Source: Ceratopteris richardii (lineage: Eukaryota; Streptophyta; Polypodiopsida; Polypodiales; Pteridaceae). Taken from it: DNA of 64,000 nt. The stretch spans positions 225,186,942 through 225,250,941 of the forward strand of contig CM035406.1 of NCBI GenBank assembly GCA_020310875.1. The letters run 5' to 3'. The notes under the pieces are model-generated. The model saw only the letters and a list, made by a program, of their open reading frames with translations. It ran no database searches and was not told the DNA's origin. The position numbers and the translations under genes are program-made. This document shows positions 1 through 10,609 of this stretch, one piece after another (the first letter of the stretch is position 1; each line of letters starts with the position of its first letter).

Positions 1-1804
1 ATTATTTCCGGTTGAAGCTCAAAAGAGCCATCGTCTTTCAGCTTATAATTGTCCTGCAAAACATGAGCAATATTAGACACATATCTTTTAAGTAAGCCGA
101 CATGAAATACAGGATGCACATTTAGATATTTAGGTAATTCCAGCAAAAAAGCAAGAGATCCGATCTTTTTCAAAACTTTAAAAGGGCCTGCATATGGAGG
201 AGAAAGTCTAGGATCCTTCCCTAGCAACAAGCTAGATCGGTGAGGATTAACTTTAAGAAATACCATATCATCAATTTGGATTTCAAGTGGTCTTCTCTTT
301 AAATCATAGAACTTCTTTTGTCTTTTCTGAGCTTCTCTTATATGTTTCTTAATTTTTCCAAGTTCTTCATCCATCTTATCAAGCATTTCTTTGGATACTT
401 CTACTTTATTTGGAAAACCCAAAAACAAAGGTGGAGTCAAACAATTATAACCATACATAGCTTCAAACGGAGTCATTTTTATAGATGCATGCCATGCACT
501 ATTGTATGCAAATTCAACCAAGGGTAAATATTCACTCCAGTTATCCTTCATTTCATTCACATACATACGCAACATATCCTCAACTACCCTGTTAACCCTC
601 TCGATTTCCCCATCAGTTTGTGGATGGAAAGCTATACTCATACGAAGTTGAGTTCCAATGGATTCAAATGTCGCTTTCCAGAAGTTTGGCGTAAATCTAG
701 GATCTCTATCAGAAATTATGCTTTTAGGCATTCCATGCAATCGAAATATTTCTCTTACAAAGATTCTTGCAACATTCAAAGCAGTATCAGTCTTTTTCAT
801 AGGAAAGAAGTGTGCCATCTTGGTAAGCCGATCGACTACAACAAATATGGTATCATGCTTACTTCTGGTCATAGGTAGCTTAGTGATAAAGTCCATAAAA
901 ATAGACTCCCACTTCTGATTTGGAACATCCAAAGGTTGAAGCATTCCTGGCATCCTCTTAAACTCAGATTTCACATGTTGGCACTTCAAACATATATTTA
1001 CATATTTTCTAATATCCCGCTTCATACACGGCGAAAAGTAAGAATACTTTGTTTTAACATATGTCCTTGAATAAGATGGATGTGCAAAAAAAGGTGCATC
1101 ATGACAATCATGCAGTATTTTAACTTTTAGTGGAGATTCAGAAGATAAGCATAGCCGATTGTTACAATACAGTGTTCCATTCTGCAAATGAAATTTTTCC
1201 TCATACATCGATCCCCTGTTCGCATTCAAAGCATTCAAAATAGATGCATAAAAAGGATCCTATTTTATCTCTTCTTGAATTTGATTGAGAAAATCAGAAT
1301 TTATTACAGAAAGAAGATTACACAAAGGTCTCCGACTCAATGCATCAGCAACCTTATTTTCCTTACCAGCAAGATACTTAATGTCAAAATCATACTCGCT
1401 TAATAATTCAATCCAACGTTTCTGCCTGTTGTTAAGCAATGGTTGAGTGAAGATGTATTTTAGACTTTGATGATCTGTTCTCAATTCAAACTTAACCCCT
1501 AACAATAGACGTCTCCAACGCTTAAGTGCATGCACAACAGCAAGCATTTCTAATTCATGAGTAGGATAGTTAAGTTCATGCTTTTTTAGTTTTCTGGACT
1601 CATATACGACCACCCTACCATCCTATGAAATAACACATCCTATGTGACTATCAGTTGCATCACATGCAACCACAAAAGGCTTTCCCATTTCTGGTATTTT
1701 CAAAACACAATTCTCAACGACTTTTTGTTTCAATGTTTCAAATGATTTTTGACAGGCATCACTCCACGCAAATCCTACATTCTTTTTAGTTAATTCGGTG
1801 AGGG
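1..1804 (-). pseudogene. Unit A pol, distal part: RT end, RNase H, integrase, chromodomain start
   Basis: Read right to left. The end of reverse transcriptase (about 1804-1690) leads into RNase H (about 1690-1263, with the [12 protein letters not shown] block), the integrase zinc-binding HHCC region (about 1180-980), the D-D-E core (MDFIT near 900, SDRD near 700) and the integrase tail before the chromodomain. From 1257 to the window edge the frame is open by my reading and continues outside. Two in-frame TAG stops, at 1260-1262 and 1623-1625, replace CAG glutamine codons seen in units C or D. The copia element at 1805-6955 cuts the gene in the reverse transcriptase. It is not functional as one polyprotein. 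The domain assignment is certain from motif order. Confidence 0.9.
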
Positions 1805-2034
1805 TGTTGATATATTTAGGTAGTGATGTGTGTGAACACTCTAGGACTGCCGGGACACTTTTTTCCCTCTTTAGGAGGTTTTTTTCCCGCGGCTTGTATA
1901 TACACCTATTGCCCTAATGGGCTACTTATCTTTGTACATTCTCTAGTAATACATTCAGTCTTGCGTGTTGTGCTCCAAGCTTCTTCTTCTTCCTTGTGCT
2001 GTTCACGTGCTTCCGCAGACGTCTAACTCCAACA
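1805..2034 (+). repeat. 5' LTR of copia alpha
   Basis: A direct repeat of 6728-6955. It starts TGTTGATAT and ends CTCCAACA, giving 5-bp terminal inverted repeats TGTTG/CAACA. It contains a T/C-rich stretch and a TTTAGGAGG motif shared with the 3' copy. Confidence 0.95.
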
Positions 2035-2036
2035 AT

Positions 2037-2048
2037 TGGTATCAGAGC
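2037..2048 (+). other. Primer-binding site, tRNA-iMet (copia alpha)
   Basis: TGGTATCAGAGC begins two bases after the 5' LTR. It is complementary to the 3' end of plant initiator tRNA-Met, the usual primer for copia elements. Confidence 0.93.
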
Positions 2049-2389
2049 AGGTCGTCGCTTCTTCTAGGGCGCCGTCGACACTCCTCCGTTTGCAGTCTCA
2101 GATTCGCACAAAATTTGGTGAGCATACTCAGGGTGTTTCTGAGATCAAAACAGCTTTGCTGTGTGGTGCCAAAATCACGATCTGAGCTCGTTTCGGCCTC
2201 CGAACGCACTATTGCAGCGCTTGTGCAGGCTATTTCGTCCTTTTGTGCCAAAGGTATATACCAGTTTCTGTTCGCCAGTTTAAGCGTCTCGAAGTCTGCT
2301 ACATGTCTAGCAGAACTCGTTTGGGCAGTTCCGTTCAACTCTTTGAGATACAGTCAATTTTCTACATCAAGGTATTTTAGTCACCCGCC

Positions 2390-3769
2390 ATGGCTGAAAG
2401 CAGTGATGTATTCCGTATGTTGGCTCTTGAGGATAAGTTGGATGGTACCAACTACCCATTATGGGCTTATATGATGCGACATGTACTGGTTGCAAAAGGA
2501 TTGTGGAACATTGTGCAGGGTGTTGAAAGACGTCCTGTTACACCTGTAACGACAGGTACTGCAAATACAGGTGTTGGAGCTGATGAAGATGGTGTCGAAG
2601 ATGATATTCCGCAGATTCCTGTTCGTGTTGTTGTTTCTGTTGCACCTATTGCAGAGCAGATTTGTTGGGATGGCAGAGATGCCCAGGCATATGCATTGAT
2701 AGCTTTGTCTGTCAAACGTGCCATTATTCCTCACATTTGCTCTTGCAGAATAGCAAACGATGCTTGGGATACACTTACCACTTTGTACCAGGCTAGGAAT
2801 GAGGCTCGTGTTGCTTACCTCCGAAAACAGTTGGAGAGTGAGCACATGAATGAAGGTGATTCTATGGACAGTTTTCTTACAAAGATCAAAGACTTGAAGG
2901 AACAATTGATTTTTGCTGATGAGGTTATACCAGATAGCTCACTTGTGCAGACCGTTCTGAATGGTCTTCCTGATTCATATCAGAGTTTTTCCTCTACTCT
3001 TCGGTTGATGATGAAAGGCAATCCGAATGCCTTGTCATTTGAGGAATTAGTCTCTGTTCTGTTGCAGGAAGATCAGTCCAAGCAGAACAGGTCCATTATG
3101 CGTGTTGCAGATCAAGCTTTCTTGGCTAGTCAGAAGGGCAAAGGAAAATGGAGCTCTTCTACTAGTAAGCAGAAATCTGCAAATGCTGCACATTCAAAGA
3201 ACCAAGACAAAGATGAGAAAAAATCAGAAAAGCAGAAATTGTTTTGTAAGTACTGTAAAGGAAATGATCATATCATAAAGAACTATCCAAAACTGGCTGC
3301 TAAAGAGGCAAAGAAGAAAGAGGCTGGAATGGTTGTTGCAGAGGCCTCTACACCAAAAATAAAGTCTGCAAATCTTGTGCAGGAAGAAGAATGGGCGTTT
3401 ACTACTGTCAACAGTTTTGACCCATCTTCTCCTGATCAGTGCATGTCTGCAATAGACTCAGATGTTTGGTACTTTGACAGTGGGGCGACCAAACATATTA
3501 CCTCGCAGCGTAGTTTCTTCTCTTCACTCGAGCCTGCCCCTACAGGGAATACTATCACATGCGCCAATAACTCCTCTTATCCTGTTATGGGAGTTGGTAA
3601 GATCATTCTGACTACTACTGATGGTAGTTCTTTCACTTTGTCAGATGCTTTATTTGTGCCAGGGATAAAAAAGAATCTGTTATCAGTTTCTGCATTAGCC
3701 AAGATTGGCTTGGTTGTGAAATTTGTTGATGACAGTGTACAGTCCATGATCTCTCAAATGGCGATGTGA
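2390..3769 (+). pseudogene. Copia alpha gag and protease (first part of broken polyprotein)
   Basis: The ATG at 2390 starts after a 355-bp leader. The N-terminal ~240 residues are a copia Gag of the UBN2 type (LDGTNYPLWAYMM near residue 20). A CCHC zinc knuckle lies at about residues 288-301, but its last cysteine is replaced: it reads CKYCKGNDHIIKNYP, with tyrosine where Cys is expected. The aspartic protease active site DSGA is at about residue 365. A one-base deletion at 3734-3738 shifts the frame, so the last ~11 residues and the stop at 3769 are out of frame. The true frame continues at 3736. Gag would form the particle and protease would cleave the polyprotein. Confidence 0.92.
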
Positions 3770-4346
3770 TTATTGCTTCTGGCATTTTATGTCGTGGGCT
3801 GTATAAGCTCATAGACTATGAAAGATCTGTGAATGATTCGGCATGTGCAGCTCATGATTCTCATGCTATGTCAGATGCAAAGCTTTGGCATGCACGCTTT
3901 GGTCATCTGAATTTTGCTAGTTTGTTACGCCTGCAGAAATCTGAAATGGCGTCCTCTTTGCCCAAACTTGAGGCACCTGGAAAACCTGTTTGTGAAGGCT
4001 GTATTTTGGGCAAAATGCAGCGTTCTTCCTCTCCAAAAGATGGTTCAGTTCGGGCTACGCAGAAATTGCAGCTTGTACATAGTGATGTCTGTGGTCCTAT
4101 GCAGACACCCTCTTTTGGAAATTACCTTTACTTCGTGACTTTCATTGATGATTTTTCCAGGCATGCATGGGTAGATCCACTCAAAGCAAAGTCCGAAGTG
4201 TTCATGTGCTTCAAACAGTTTTTGGTTTTGGCTGAAAATCTATCAGCATGTAAAATGGGCACCCTCCATTCTGATCGAGGGGGGGAATATATGTCTTCAG
4301 ATTTGAATGCATTTCTGGCTGAACGTGGGATAAAACACCATGTATA
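3736..4346 (+). pseudogene. Copia alpha pre-integrase zinc region and integrase core, N-terminal part
   Basis: Continues the gag-protease frame after the first one-base deletion. It carries the GAG-pre-integrase HHCC zinc finger (LWHARFGHLN, then CEGCILGK) and the first two catalytic acids of the D-D-E core (HSDVCGPM and LHSDRGGEY). The frame ends in TAG at 4345-4347 because of a second single-base deletion near 4341; the next block of the integrase (PYTPQHNGVAERKN) resumes in another frame. Integrase would insert the cDNA into the host chromosome. This is one segment of the same broken polyprotein, not a separate gene. Confidence 0.92.
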
Positions 4347-6653
4347 GTGCCATATACACCTCAACACAATGGAGTTGCTGAACGGAAGAATAGGTCTCTC
4401 ATGGAGATGGCGAGGTGTATGGTCAAGAGTCAGGCTTTACCTCATAGTTTCTGGCTTGAGGCTGTCATGTGTGCAGCATATGTACTGAACAGGTATCCCA
4501 CTAAAGCGTTCCAATCTATCACTCCATATGAGGCTTGGCATGACCGCAAGCCATCTGTTGCTCATCTGCGTGTTTTTGGTTGTTTGGCATATGCATTAGT
4601 GCCTGAACAACATCGCAGAAAATTGGATGATAAGGCAGTAAAATGTATTTTTGTTGGGTATAGTTCTGAAAGTAAAGGCTATCGTCTGTATCATCCACAG
4701 ACTAAACACATTCTGGTTAGCCGTGATGTTGTCTTTGTGGAAGATGCTATTCAGCCATTGCTTTCATGTACTAAGGAGACATCTGTTAGCTCCAAAGACA
4801 TGTATGATACTTTGATGGCTCTTTTTACAGGTGGACAGTCTAGTGCTGGTCCTAATGAGGCAACTTCTGAGCCTTTGCAGGTTTCATATGATGATGCAGA
4901 TCATTCCATTTCTGATGCAGATTTACATGATGCACTTGCTGATGAGAGAGCTGATATTGAGCAGGCAAAAACTATGTCAAAATGGCTGGTGCAGACTTTG
5001 CGTGACAGCAAATTAGATGCACCTTTGTCATATCGTACTCGTTCAGGCTCTCATAGTGCCTTCTTTGCATCAGATTGCTATGCTATGGCTGCATCTAGTC
5101 TCTGTGATGAGAATGAGCCTATTTCTTTTGATGAAGCACAAAATTCAAAAAATTGGATGGCTGCTATGCAATCTGAATATGATGCTATAATGAAGAATGG
5201 TACATGGTCTTTATGTGACTTGCCTCCTGGCAAGAAGGCCATTGGCACTAAGTGGGTATACAAGCTGAAGCGTAAACCTGATGGTACAGTTGACAGGTAT
5301 AAGGCTAGGCTTGTTGCAAAGGGTTATGCGCAGGAAAGAGGCATTGATTTTGATGAGACCTTTGCACCTACATGCCGTATGACTACTGTTCGGAGCATTT
5401 GTGCACTTGCAGCCCATCATGGTTGGAATGTACATCAGTTGGACATTAAAACAGCATTTCTGAATGGTGACTTGCATGAAGAAGTGTATGTTTTTCAGCC
5501 CCGTGGCTTTGTGCAGAAAGGGCATGAAAACCAGGTGTGCAGGTTAAAGAAGGCGTTATATGGTTTAAAGCAAGCACCACGTGCTTGGTATGAGAAGATA
5601 CATGCCTATCTGATTGCACATGGTTTTGAGAACAGTCCAACTGAAAGCACCTTATATGTTAAGCATGCTAATGATGTGCTTCTGATCATTGTTGTCTATG
5701 TTGATGACATGCTGCTCACTGGTCCTATTGAGACACATATTGCTGATTTTAAGGCTGATTTGCATGCCTCATTTGAGATGTCTGATTTGGGGCATTTGCA
5801 TCACTATTTGGGCATTCAGTTTATGCACGTTGATGGTGGAATGGCTTTGTGTCCAACGAAATATATTGACACATTATTGCAGCGTTTTGGCCTTGAAGAC
5901 TGTAAGCCTATTGCCACTCCTATGGAGACAGGTTTACGATTGAGTCTTCATGATGCTGGAGATGCATTTGATGCTGTTCTCTATCAGCAGGCTGTTGGAT
6001 GCTTGATTTACTTATGCATTACTTGGCCAGATATTCAGTTTGCTATCTCACACATGAGCAGGTTTATGCATTGCCCAGGAGTCACGCATTGGAAAGCGGT
6101 TAAGCACATCTTTCGCTACTTGAGTGGTACTCGGCTACTTGGGTTGTTTTATCCCAAGGGGGGATCACTACCGCCAGATTTGCATGCTTTTTCTGACTCA
6201 GATTGGGCTGGTTGCTATGACACTCGTGTGTCCACTAGTGGTTTTTGCTTCATGCTTGGTAGCTCATGTATATCTTGGTTGAGCAAGAAGCAGCCTACTG
6301 TGGCCACTTCCAGTTGTGAGGCTGAGTATAGGGCAGCTTTCACAGCGACTGTTGAGTGTGTGTGGCTCAGACGCCTTATGGCTGATTTGGGTGTTGGCCA
6401 GTCTTCTGCCACCACCATCTTCACTGACAGTGAGAGCGCATTGGCAGTTGCGAGGAACCCTGTGTTCCATGCTCGCACTAAGCACATTGAGGTGCATTAT
6501 CACTATGTCAGGGAGAGGTTCTCTACTGGGGAGATCAGCTTGGCATATGTGCCCACGCAGGAGAACATTGCAGACCTTTTCACGAAGGCTCTGCCTAGGG
6601 AGAAGTTTGAAGCTTTCCGCAAAGCTTTGGGCTTACTTCCTTTTGTGGAGTGA
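4341..6653 (+). pseudogene. Copia alpha integrase end, reverse transcriptase and RNase H
   Basis: A 768-codon open frame. It opens with the integrase glutamate block (TPQHNGVAERKN), followed by the integrase tail (RVFGCLAY, then SRDVVFVED). After a variable linker (about residues 150-270) comes reverse transcriptase, with KARLVAKGYAQ, LDIKTAFLNGDL and the catalytic YVDD at 5697-5708. RNase H (SDWAGC, SSCEAEYRA, TDSESAL) follows, and the conserved tail ends in FTKALPREKFEAF. No stop interrupts this part, so two base restorations upstream are all that separates the element from a full-length frame. It would copy the element RNA into cDNA. The reported first residue is a frame boundary, not a real start. 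Confidence 0.93.
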
Positions 6654-6717
6654 TTTCCACATAGCTTGGCACTTCCTTATACATGAGTGCCAGCTCCTTG
6701 TTCACCGCATCACTCCC

Positions 6718-6727
6718 AGGGGGGATT
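6718..6727 (+). other. Polypurine tract of copia alpha
   Basis: AGGGGGGATT lies directly before the 3' LTR, at the position where plus-strand synthesis is primed. Confidence 0.85.
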
Positions 6728-6955
6728 TGTTGATATATTTAGGTAGTGATGTGTGTGAACACTCTAGGACTGCCGGGGCACTTTTTTCCCTCTTTAGGAG
6801 GTTTTTTTCCCCCGGCTTGTATATACGCCTATTGCCCTAATGGGCTACTTATCTTTGTACATTCTCTAGTAATACATTTAGTCTTGCGTGTTGTGCTCCA
6901 AGCTTCTTCTTCTTCCTTGTGCTGTTCGCGTGCTTCCACAGACGTCTAACTCCAA
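6728..6955 (+). repeat. 3' LTR of copia alpha, lacking its terminal CA
   Basis: Matches 1805-2034 but stops at CTCCAA and passes straight into chromovirus sequence (GAACTTCTAAC). The terminal CA of the CAACA end is missing and the join lies in a CCAAGAA-like microhomology. Confidence 0.9.
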
Positions 6956-8150
6956 GAACTTCTAACATCCCTTACAATCTTAGGAATCGGTGAATCAACT
7001 ATTGTTTTTACTTTATCTTCATCTATAAGGATTCCTTCTTCTGATATTACTCTTCCTAGATAGAAAAGATAATCCTTAGCAAAGAAACACTTACTCTTTT
7101 TCCCATACAATGTGTTCTCTAAGAGTTTGCAAAGTCTTCTTGAGATGTACTGCATGCTCCGAATCATCTTTAGAGTACACAAATATATCATCAAGGAAGA
7201 CTAAGATGAATTCATCGAGGTAATTGTGAGAAATATTATTCATCAAGCACATAAATGTGGCAGGAGCGTTTGTTAAACCAAAAGGTAGAACCGTAAACTC
7301 ATAGTGACCATATCGTGTTCGAAAAGCCGTCTTAGGAATATCCTATGTTTTGATCCTAATTTGGTGATATCCAGATCTTAAGTCAATCTTTGTGAATACG
7401 TTCGCTCCACTTAATTGACCTAATAAGTCATCTATGTGAGGGAGTGGATACTTATTCTTAATTTTTCTTTTATTCAACCCCCTATAGTCAATGCGTAAAC
7501 TGTAAGAGCTGTCTTTCTTCTTCTGAAATAAAACAGGTGCACCCCAAGGTGAGACACTCGGTTTATTACGCCTTTCTTCAAAAGATCATGTAATTGAATC
7601 TTAAGCTCCTTTAGTTCATCAATGTTAAATCTATAGGGTGCTCTAGAATATGGTTCACTCCCTGGATATAGGTCAATAGCATGATCAATCTGCCTAGGTG
7701 GGGGAATACCACGCAAGTCTTCTGGAAATACATCGGCATATTCTTTCAATAGATTTCCTACGTAATCTGGAATATCTTCATCATTACCTTCCTGATGCAG
7801 ATTGTTCACATACACTACAAATGTTTTGCACCCATCACGTATACCTCTAACTATCTGCATAGCAGAAATAAGAGTAGGCTTAGGATTAAAGACATCACCT
7901 AGAATATGAATAGATTCATCATTTAGCTTCACAGTGATCGTTCTTTGTTCACAATTAATTGTCGCAACATTTTTAACTAACCAATCCATGCCTATGATTA
8001 CATCACTCTGTTTCATCTCAATTACATGGAAGCTTCCACAAAAGCGTCTATGAGAAAGAGTAAATTCAAGGTTTTCAACATATCCTTTCGTGTAGTGTAA
8101 TCATCCATTTGGCCATCTCTACAGGTTTGGTTATCTGCATATTTAGGGCT
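6956..8150 (-). pseudogene. Unit A pol, proximal part: protease and reverse transcriptase
   Basis: Read right to left. The aspartic-protease region (GMDWLVKN near 7970, then [10 protein letters not shown]) leads into the N-terminal part of reverse transcriptase ([17 protein letters not shown] block near 7620) and RT core blocks up to the copia insertion. The best open piece is 7474-8016. Indels near 7565 and 8110 and changes near 7200-7350 break the frame. About 60 bp present in other units (equivalent to 12552-12613 in unit B) are missing at the 6955 junction. Together with 1-1804 this was a single pol gene. Confidence 0.88.
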
Positions 8151-9394
8151 ATCCTAGATTCAACACCAATTTGAAAGATAGAAAACAATGGGTACTACGT
8201 GAATCGATCAAAAATCCACTTTTATGCGCAGAAATCATACCCGGAATCGTGATTACAGAAACCTTTGGGAAAGAACTAACCATCATGCAATGTAAAGCAG
8301 AGTCAGCGCACTTACACCCATCATCTGCTTCCTCAATAATTGTACCCTCCTCGATGATGTTTATCGCTTTTGATTGTGCGGGTCGAAAGACTGCCTTGTT
8401 CGGGCACTCATATGTCCTATGCCCTTGCTCCCCGCAACGAAAACACAGACCAAGTCCTTTTGCCCTCTCAATAAAATTAGGGTCTTGTTGCCACTCAATT
8501 GGTTGACGCCTCCTTTGATTTTCCACCGGTTGAGCAGGGTTCTTACCTTGGTCACTAGAAGATGGAGTTTTCTTTGAATTGTTCATGTTCATTGCAACAG
8601 GTCTTTATCGCCTATGTCCCGTTGCAATGAATCTGCTTCTATTTGCGTTCTGAAAATTGAACTTCTCCATCTTCTCAAAGTTCTCAGCGAGTGCAATACC
8701 ATCAAGAAAATCAATGCATTTAGATCCCTTAACTTGATAGCGAAGTTCCTCACGAAGCCCTTCAATAAATTTACTCTTTAGAGCATTACCACTAACCTCT
8801 AATGCATATTTATGAAGACGTAGGAATTTCTCTTTGTACTCATCAACAGATAAGCTATGCTTGTCACTTTCGTGTTGTCGGAAATTGTAGAGCTCCATCT
8901 TCTTCTCCATATGGTAGTGTGGAGAACAATAGCGTTTTTCAACTTGTTCTCTCAATTCCTTCCATAGAACAGGACCAGAACACGTTCGAGTCTGCATATA
9001 TGACTTCCACCATAGCTTCGCGATCCCACGCAGATGCAGGATCCCAACTTTTGCCTTGGACTCTTCACTCAATTGTTGAAGGTCAAAGAAATCATCTACT
9101 TCTTCAATCCATGCCTCAAGATCTTCGCCACTCTTCTTCTCACCATCAAAATTATTTAACTTTGCCTTCTTGAAGACTTGGTTAAGGGCAAACTCACCTA
9201 GTTCCATATCTTCAGAATTGCGTTTTTGTTTTTCGCACCGATGTTCCCGCACCTTCATCTATTTCATCGTTCAGCTCCACAAACAAATTTGTTGCTCCTT
9301 CTAGTTGCTTTCCCCCTCGAACTTTGTGCAATTCACCAAGAAGCTTTTGAATAAGCTCCTCTTGTTCACGAACCTTTCGTGTTAGACCTTCCAT
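8149..9394 (-). pseudogene. Unit A gag
   Basis: The ATG at 9394 (MEGL) lies 21 bases after the primer site. The predicted Gag has a coiled-coil-like start (REQEELIQKLLGELH), a retrotransposon capsid domain (WWKSYMQT, then YRLHKYAL-like helices, 9170-8700) and a CCHC zinc knuckle CFRCGEQGHRTYEC near 8440-8390. A small deletion near 9230 shifts the frame, and a TAA at about 8605-8607 replaces a CAA codon. Zinc knuckles of this form bind the element RNA during packaging. Confidence 0.88.
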
Positions 9395-9414
9395 CGTTCC
9401 CGCGGATTGATTCT

Positions 9415-9426
9415 GCTCTGATACCA
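9415..9426 (-). other. Primer-binding site, tRNA-iMet (unit A)
   Basis: The minus strand reads TGGTATCAGAGC, two bases downstream of the LTR end at 9429. It marks the LTR boundary for this family. Confidence 0.92.
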
Positions 9427-9428
9427 CT

Positions 9429-10581
9429 TGTAGCGTTTCCTCAATCACAATCTATCCCCAATCACAATCTTTTGATTACTCAAAAATAACAGTGGAGAGA
9501 AGAACGCAGAGATTGCACAAGGTAAAAGAAAATCTGATGCGGAAGAGTAGAACAAATATGACGTAGAGAAGGAAGAATTCTGATATTATAGATCTGAATC
9601 AATGGTTACATCAGCTTTGGACAATAGCTTCTTGACGAAGCCTCTACCTCCCGACCACCCCCGAGCTATCACAATCGCATTCTCACTCGCACTCTCAATC
9701 ACACTCTCACTCTCACTCTGACTCTCAATCACACTCTCAATCACAAGGTAATTCTCAGATTTCTATGTGTCCTCCGTGTTGATGCGCAGGCCTTCTTATC
9801 TTTTTTTTCCGTTTGATTGCAGCCGTGCTCCCCAAAGAAGTGTGGGATCCACCAAATTTAGAAAAAATTGAGTTTCTCCAAAACTTTCGCAAAAAGCCAT
9901 GCGATCGTAGTGTACTTCCTTTCTTTAGCATACCTGTCAAAAATAGCAGAAAAACACCAAGAAGACATATCCGAAAACATACATAATTAGACATGGTGAC
10001 ACGTGAGCATGAGAATCACGGGTTCGAATAGATTTAGACCAGCCCTCATTTTTTTTTAAGTGTTGGAAAAAACGGCACATTTCAAAGACATGTAACTCAA
10101 AAACAATGAGGAATTAGGTTAAGCTTGTGAGAGACACTTTTATTCAATTTTTCGATCTGCAAAATGGTGTTAGAGACATCCAAGGTCCAAATCCACCTCC
10201 AAATACCACTTTTGAGCCCTGCAAAGTTTAAAATTCTAGAGAGAGTAAAATCAAGGAATTTTCTTACAATGAACTAAACGTAGGACCCTGAACGAGGTAC
10301 TTAGAACATGATTCACAAAATTCTCACACAGGCACTTTTATTCTCTTCTACTTGCTCTACCTTTCCCTCACACAGAGTTTTCCTTAATTCTTTCTTCACC
10401 TACAAAATCCCACTAGAAAACATGATGCAATTAAGGTGTAGAGAGAGAATATGAAACTTGTCAACCCAAAATTTTTCCTACATGCATAAAATGACCTAAT
10501 TATTCGTTCTATGCATTATCCCCACAATGAAATTCAGAAAGTTCAAAATGAATTATTTCACTCGAAAAGAGGCCTATTGCA
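9429..10581 (-). repeat. Chromovirus LTR 1 (shared by units A and B)
   Basis: 1153 bp. The element-sense ends are TGCA...TACA; other copies start TGTA, so the first base pairs carry a substitution here. It holds a GAGTGA/GATTGA microsatellite (9676-9746), a small open frame (9755-9994) and a long AT-rich U3. It acts both as the 5' LTR of unit A and the 3' LTR of unit B. Confidence 0.93.
9755..9994 (-). CDS. Small open frame inside chromovirus LTR, unknown function
   Basis: 79 codons from an ATG in a good context (CACCATGTC). The N-terminus MSNYVCFRICLLGVFLLFL is hydrophobic and could be one membrane segment or signal anchor; the C-terminal half is basic (IKRKKKIRRP). Versions of the frame are intact in all five LTR copies that contain the region. 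It resembles no family I know. Sharing by high LTR identity alone could explain this, and most differences between copies change amino acids, which argues against selection. Confidence 0.3.
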   Translation of the reverse strand: MSNYVCFRICLLGVFLLFLTGMLKKGSTLRSHGFLRKFWRNSIFSKFGGSHTSLGSTAAIKRKKKIRRPAHQHGGHIEI

Positions 10582-10599
10582 ATTCTTCCCTTCTTTAAG
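10582..10599 (-). other. Polypurine tract of unit B (degenerate)
   Basis: Element-sense AAAGAAGGGAAGAAT directly before the LTR start. Units C to F have an unbroken G run here, so this copy is mutated. Confidence 0.8.
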
Positions 10600-10609
10600 A
10601 ACTCTATCC

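Larger units (their letters stand above)
1805..6955 (+). mobile_element. Ty1/copia LTR retrotransposon, family alpha, nearly complete
   Basis: The element is 5.15 kb, bounded by 230- and 228-bp LTRs that start TGTTG; the 5' copy ends CAACA. A tRNA-iMet primer site follows the 5' LTR and a purine tract precedes the 3' LTR. The internal order gag, protease, integrase, reverse transcriptase, RNase H is the copia order. It lies antisense to the host chromovirus unit A and is inserted in its reverse transcriptase gene. The two LTRs differ at about seven positions by eye (roughly 97% identical), so insertion is not brand new. Two single-base deletions break the polyprotein. The host sequence lacks about 60 bp at the right junction and I see no target-site duplication. 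A decayed relative lies at 54360-56600. Confidence 0.95.

Noticed and set aside
318..918. Plus-strand frames of 61-111 codons that recur in every chromovirus unit (for example 318-527, 658-918, 1188-1403 and their repeats)
   Set aside because: They are antisense shadows of the minus-strand integrase, RNase H and gag genes. Their recurrence only reflects the repeated units.
9395..9448. Gag start upstream of the primer site, giving MIEETLQVVSEQ
   Set aside because: The codon at 9448 is GTG and lies inside the LTR end and primer site. The first ATG after the primer site (9394) is the natural start in all units.
9676..9746. CRISPR-like or satellite array in the short CTCACT/CTCAAT repeats
   Set aside because: It is a simple microsatellite of about 6-bp units within the LTR, with no spacers and a eukaryotic context.
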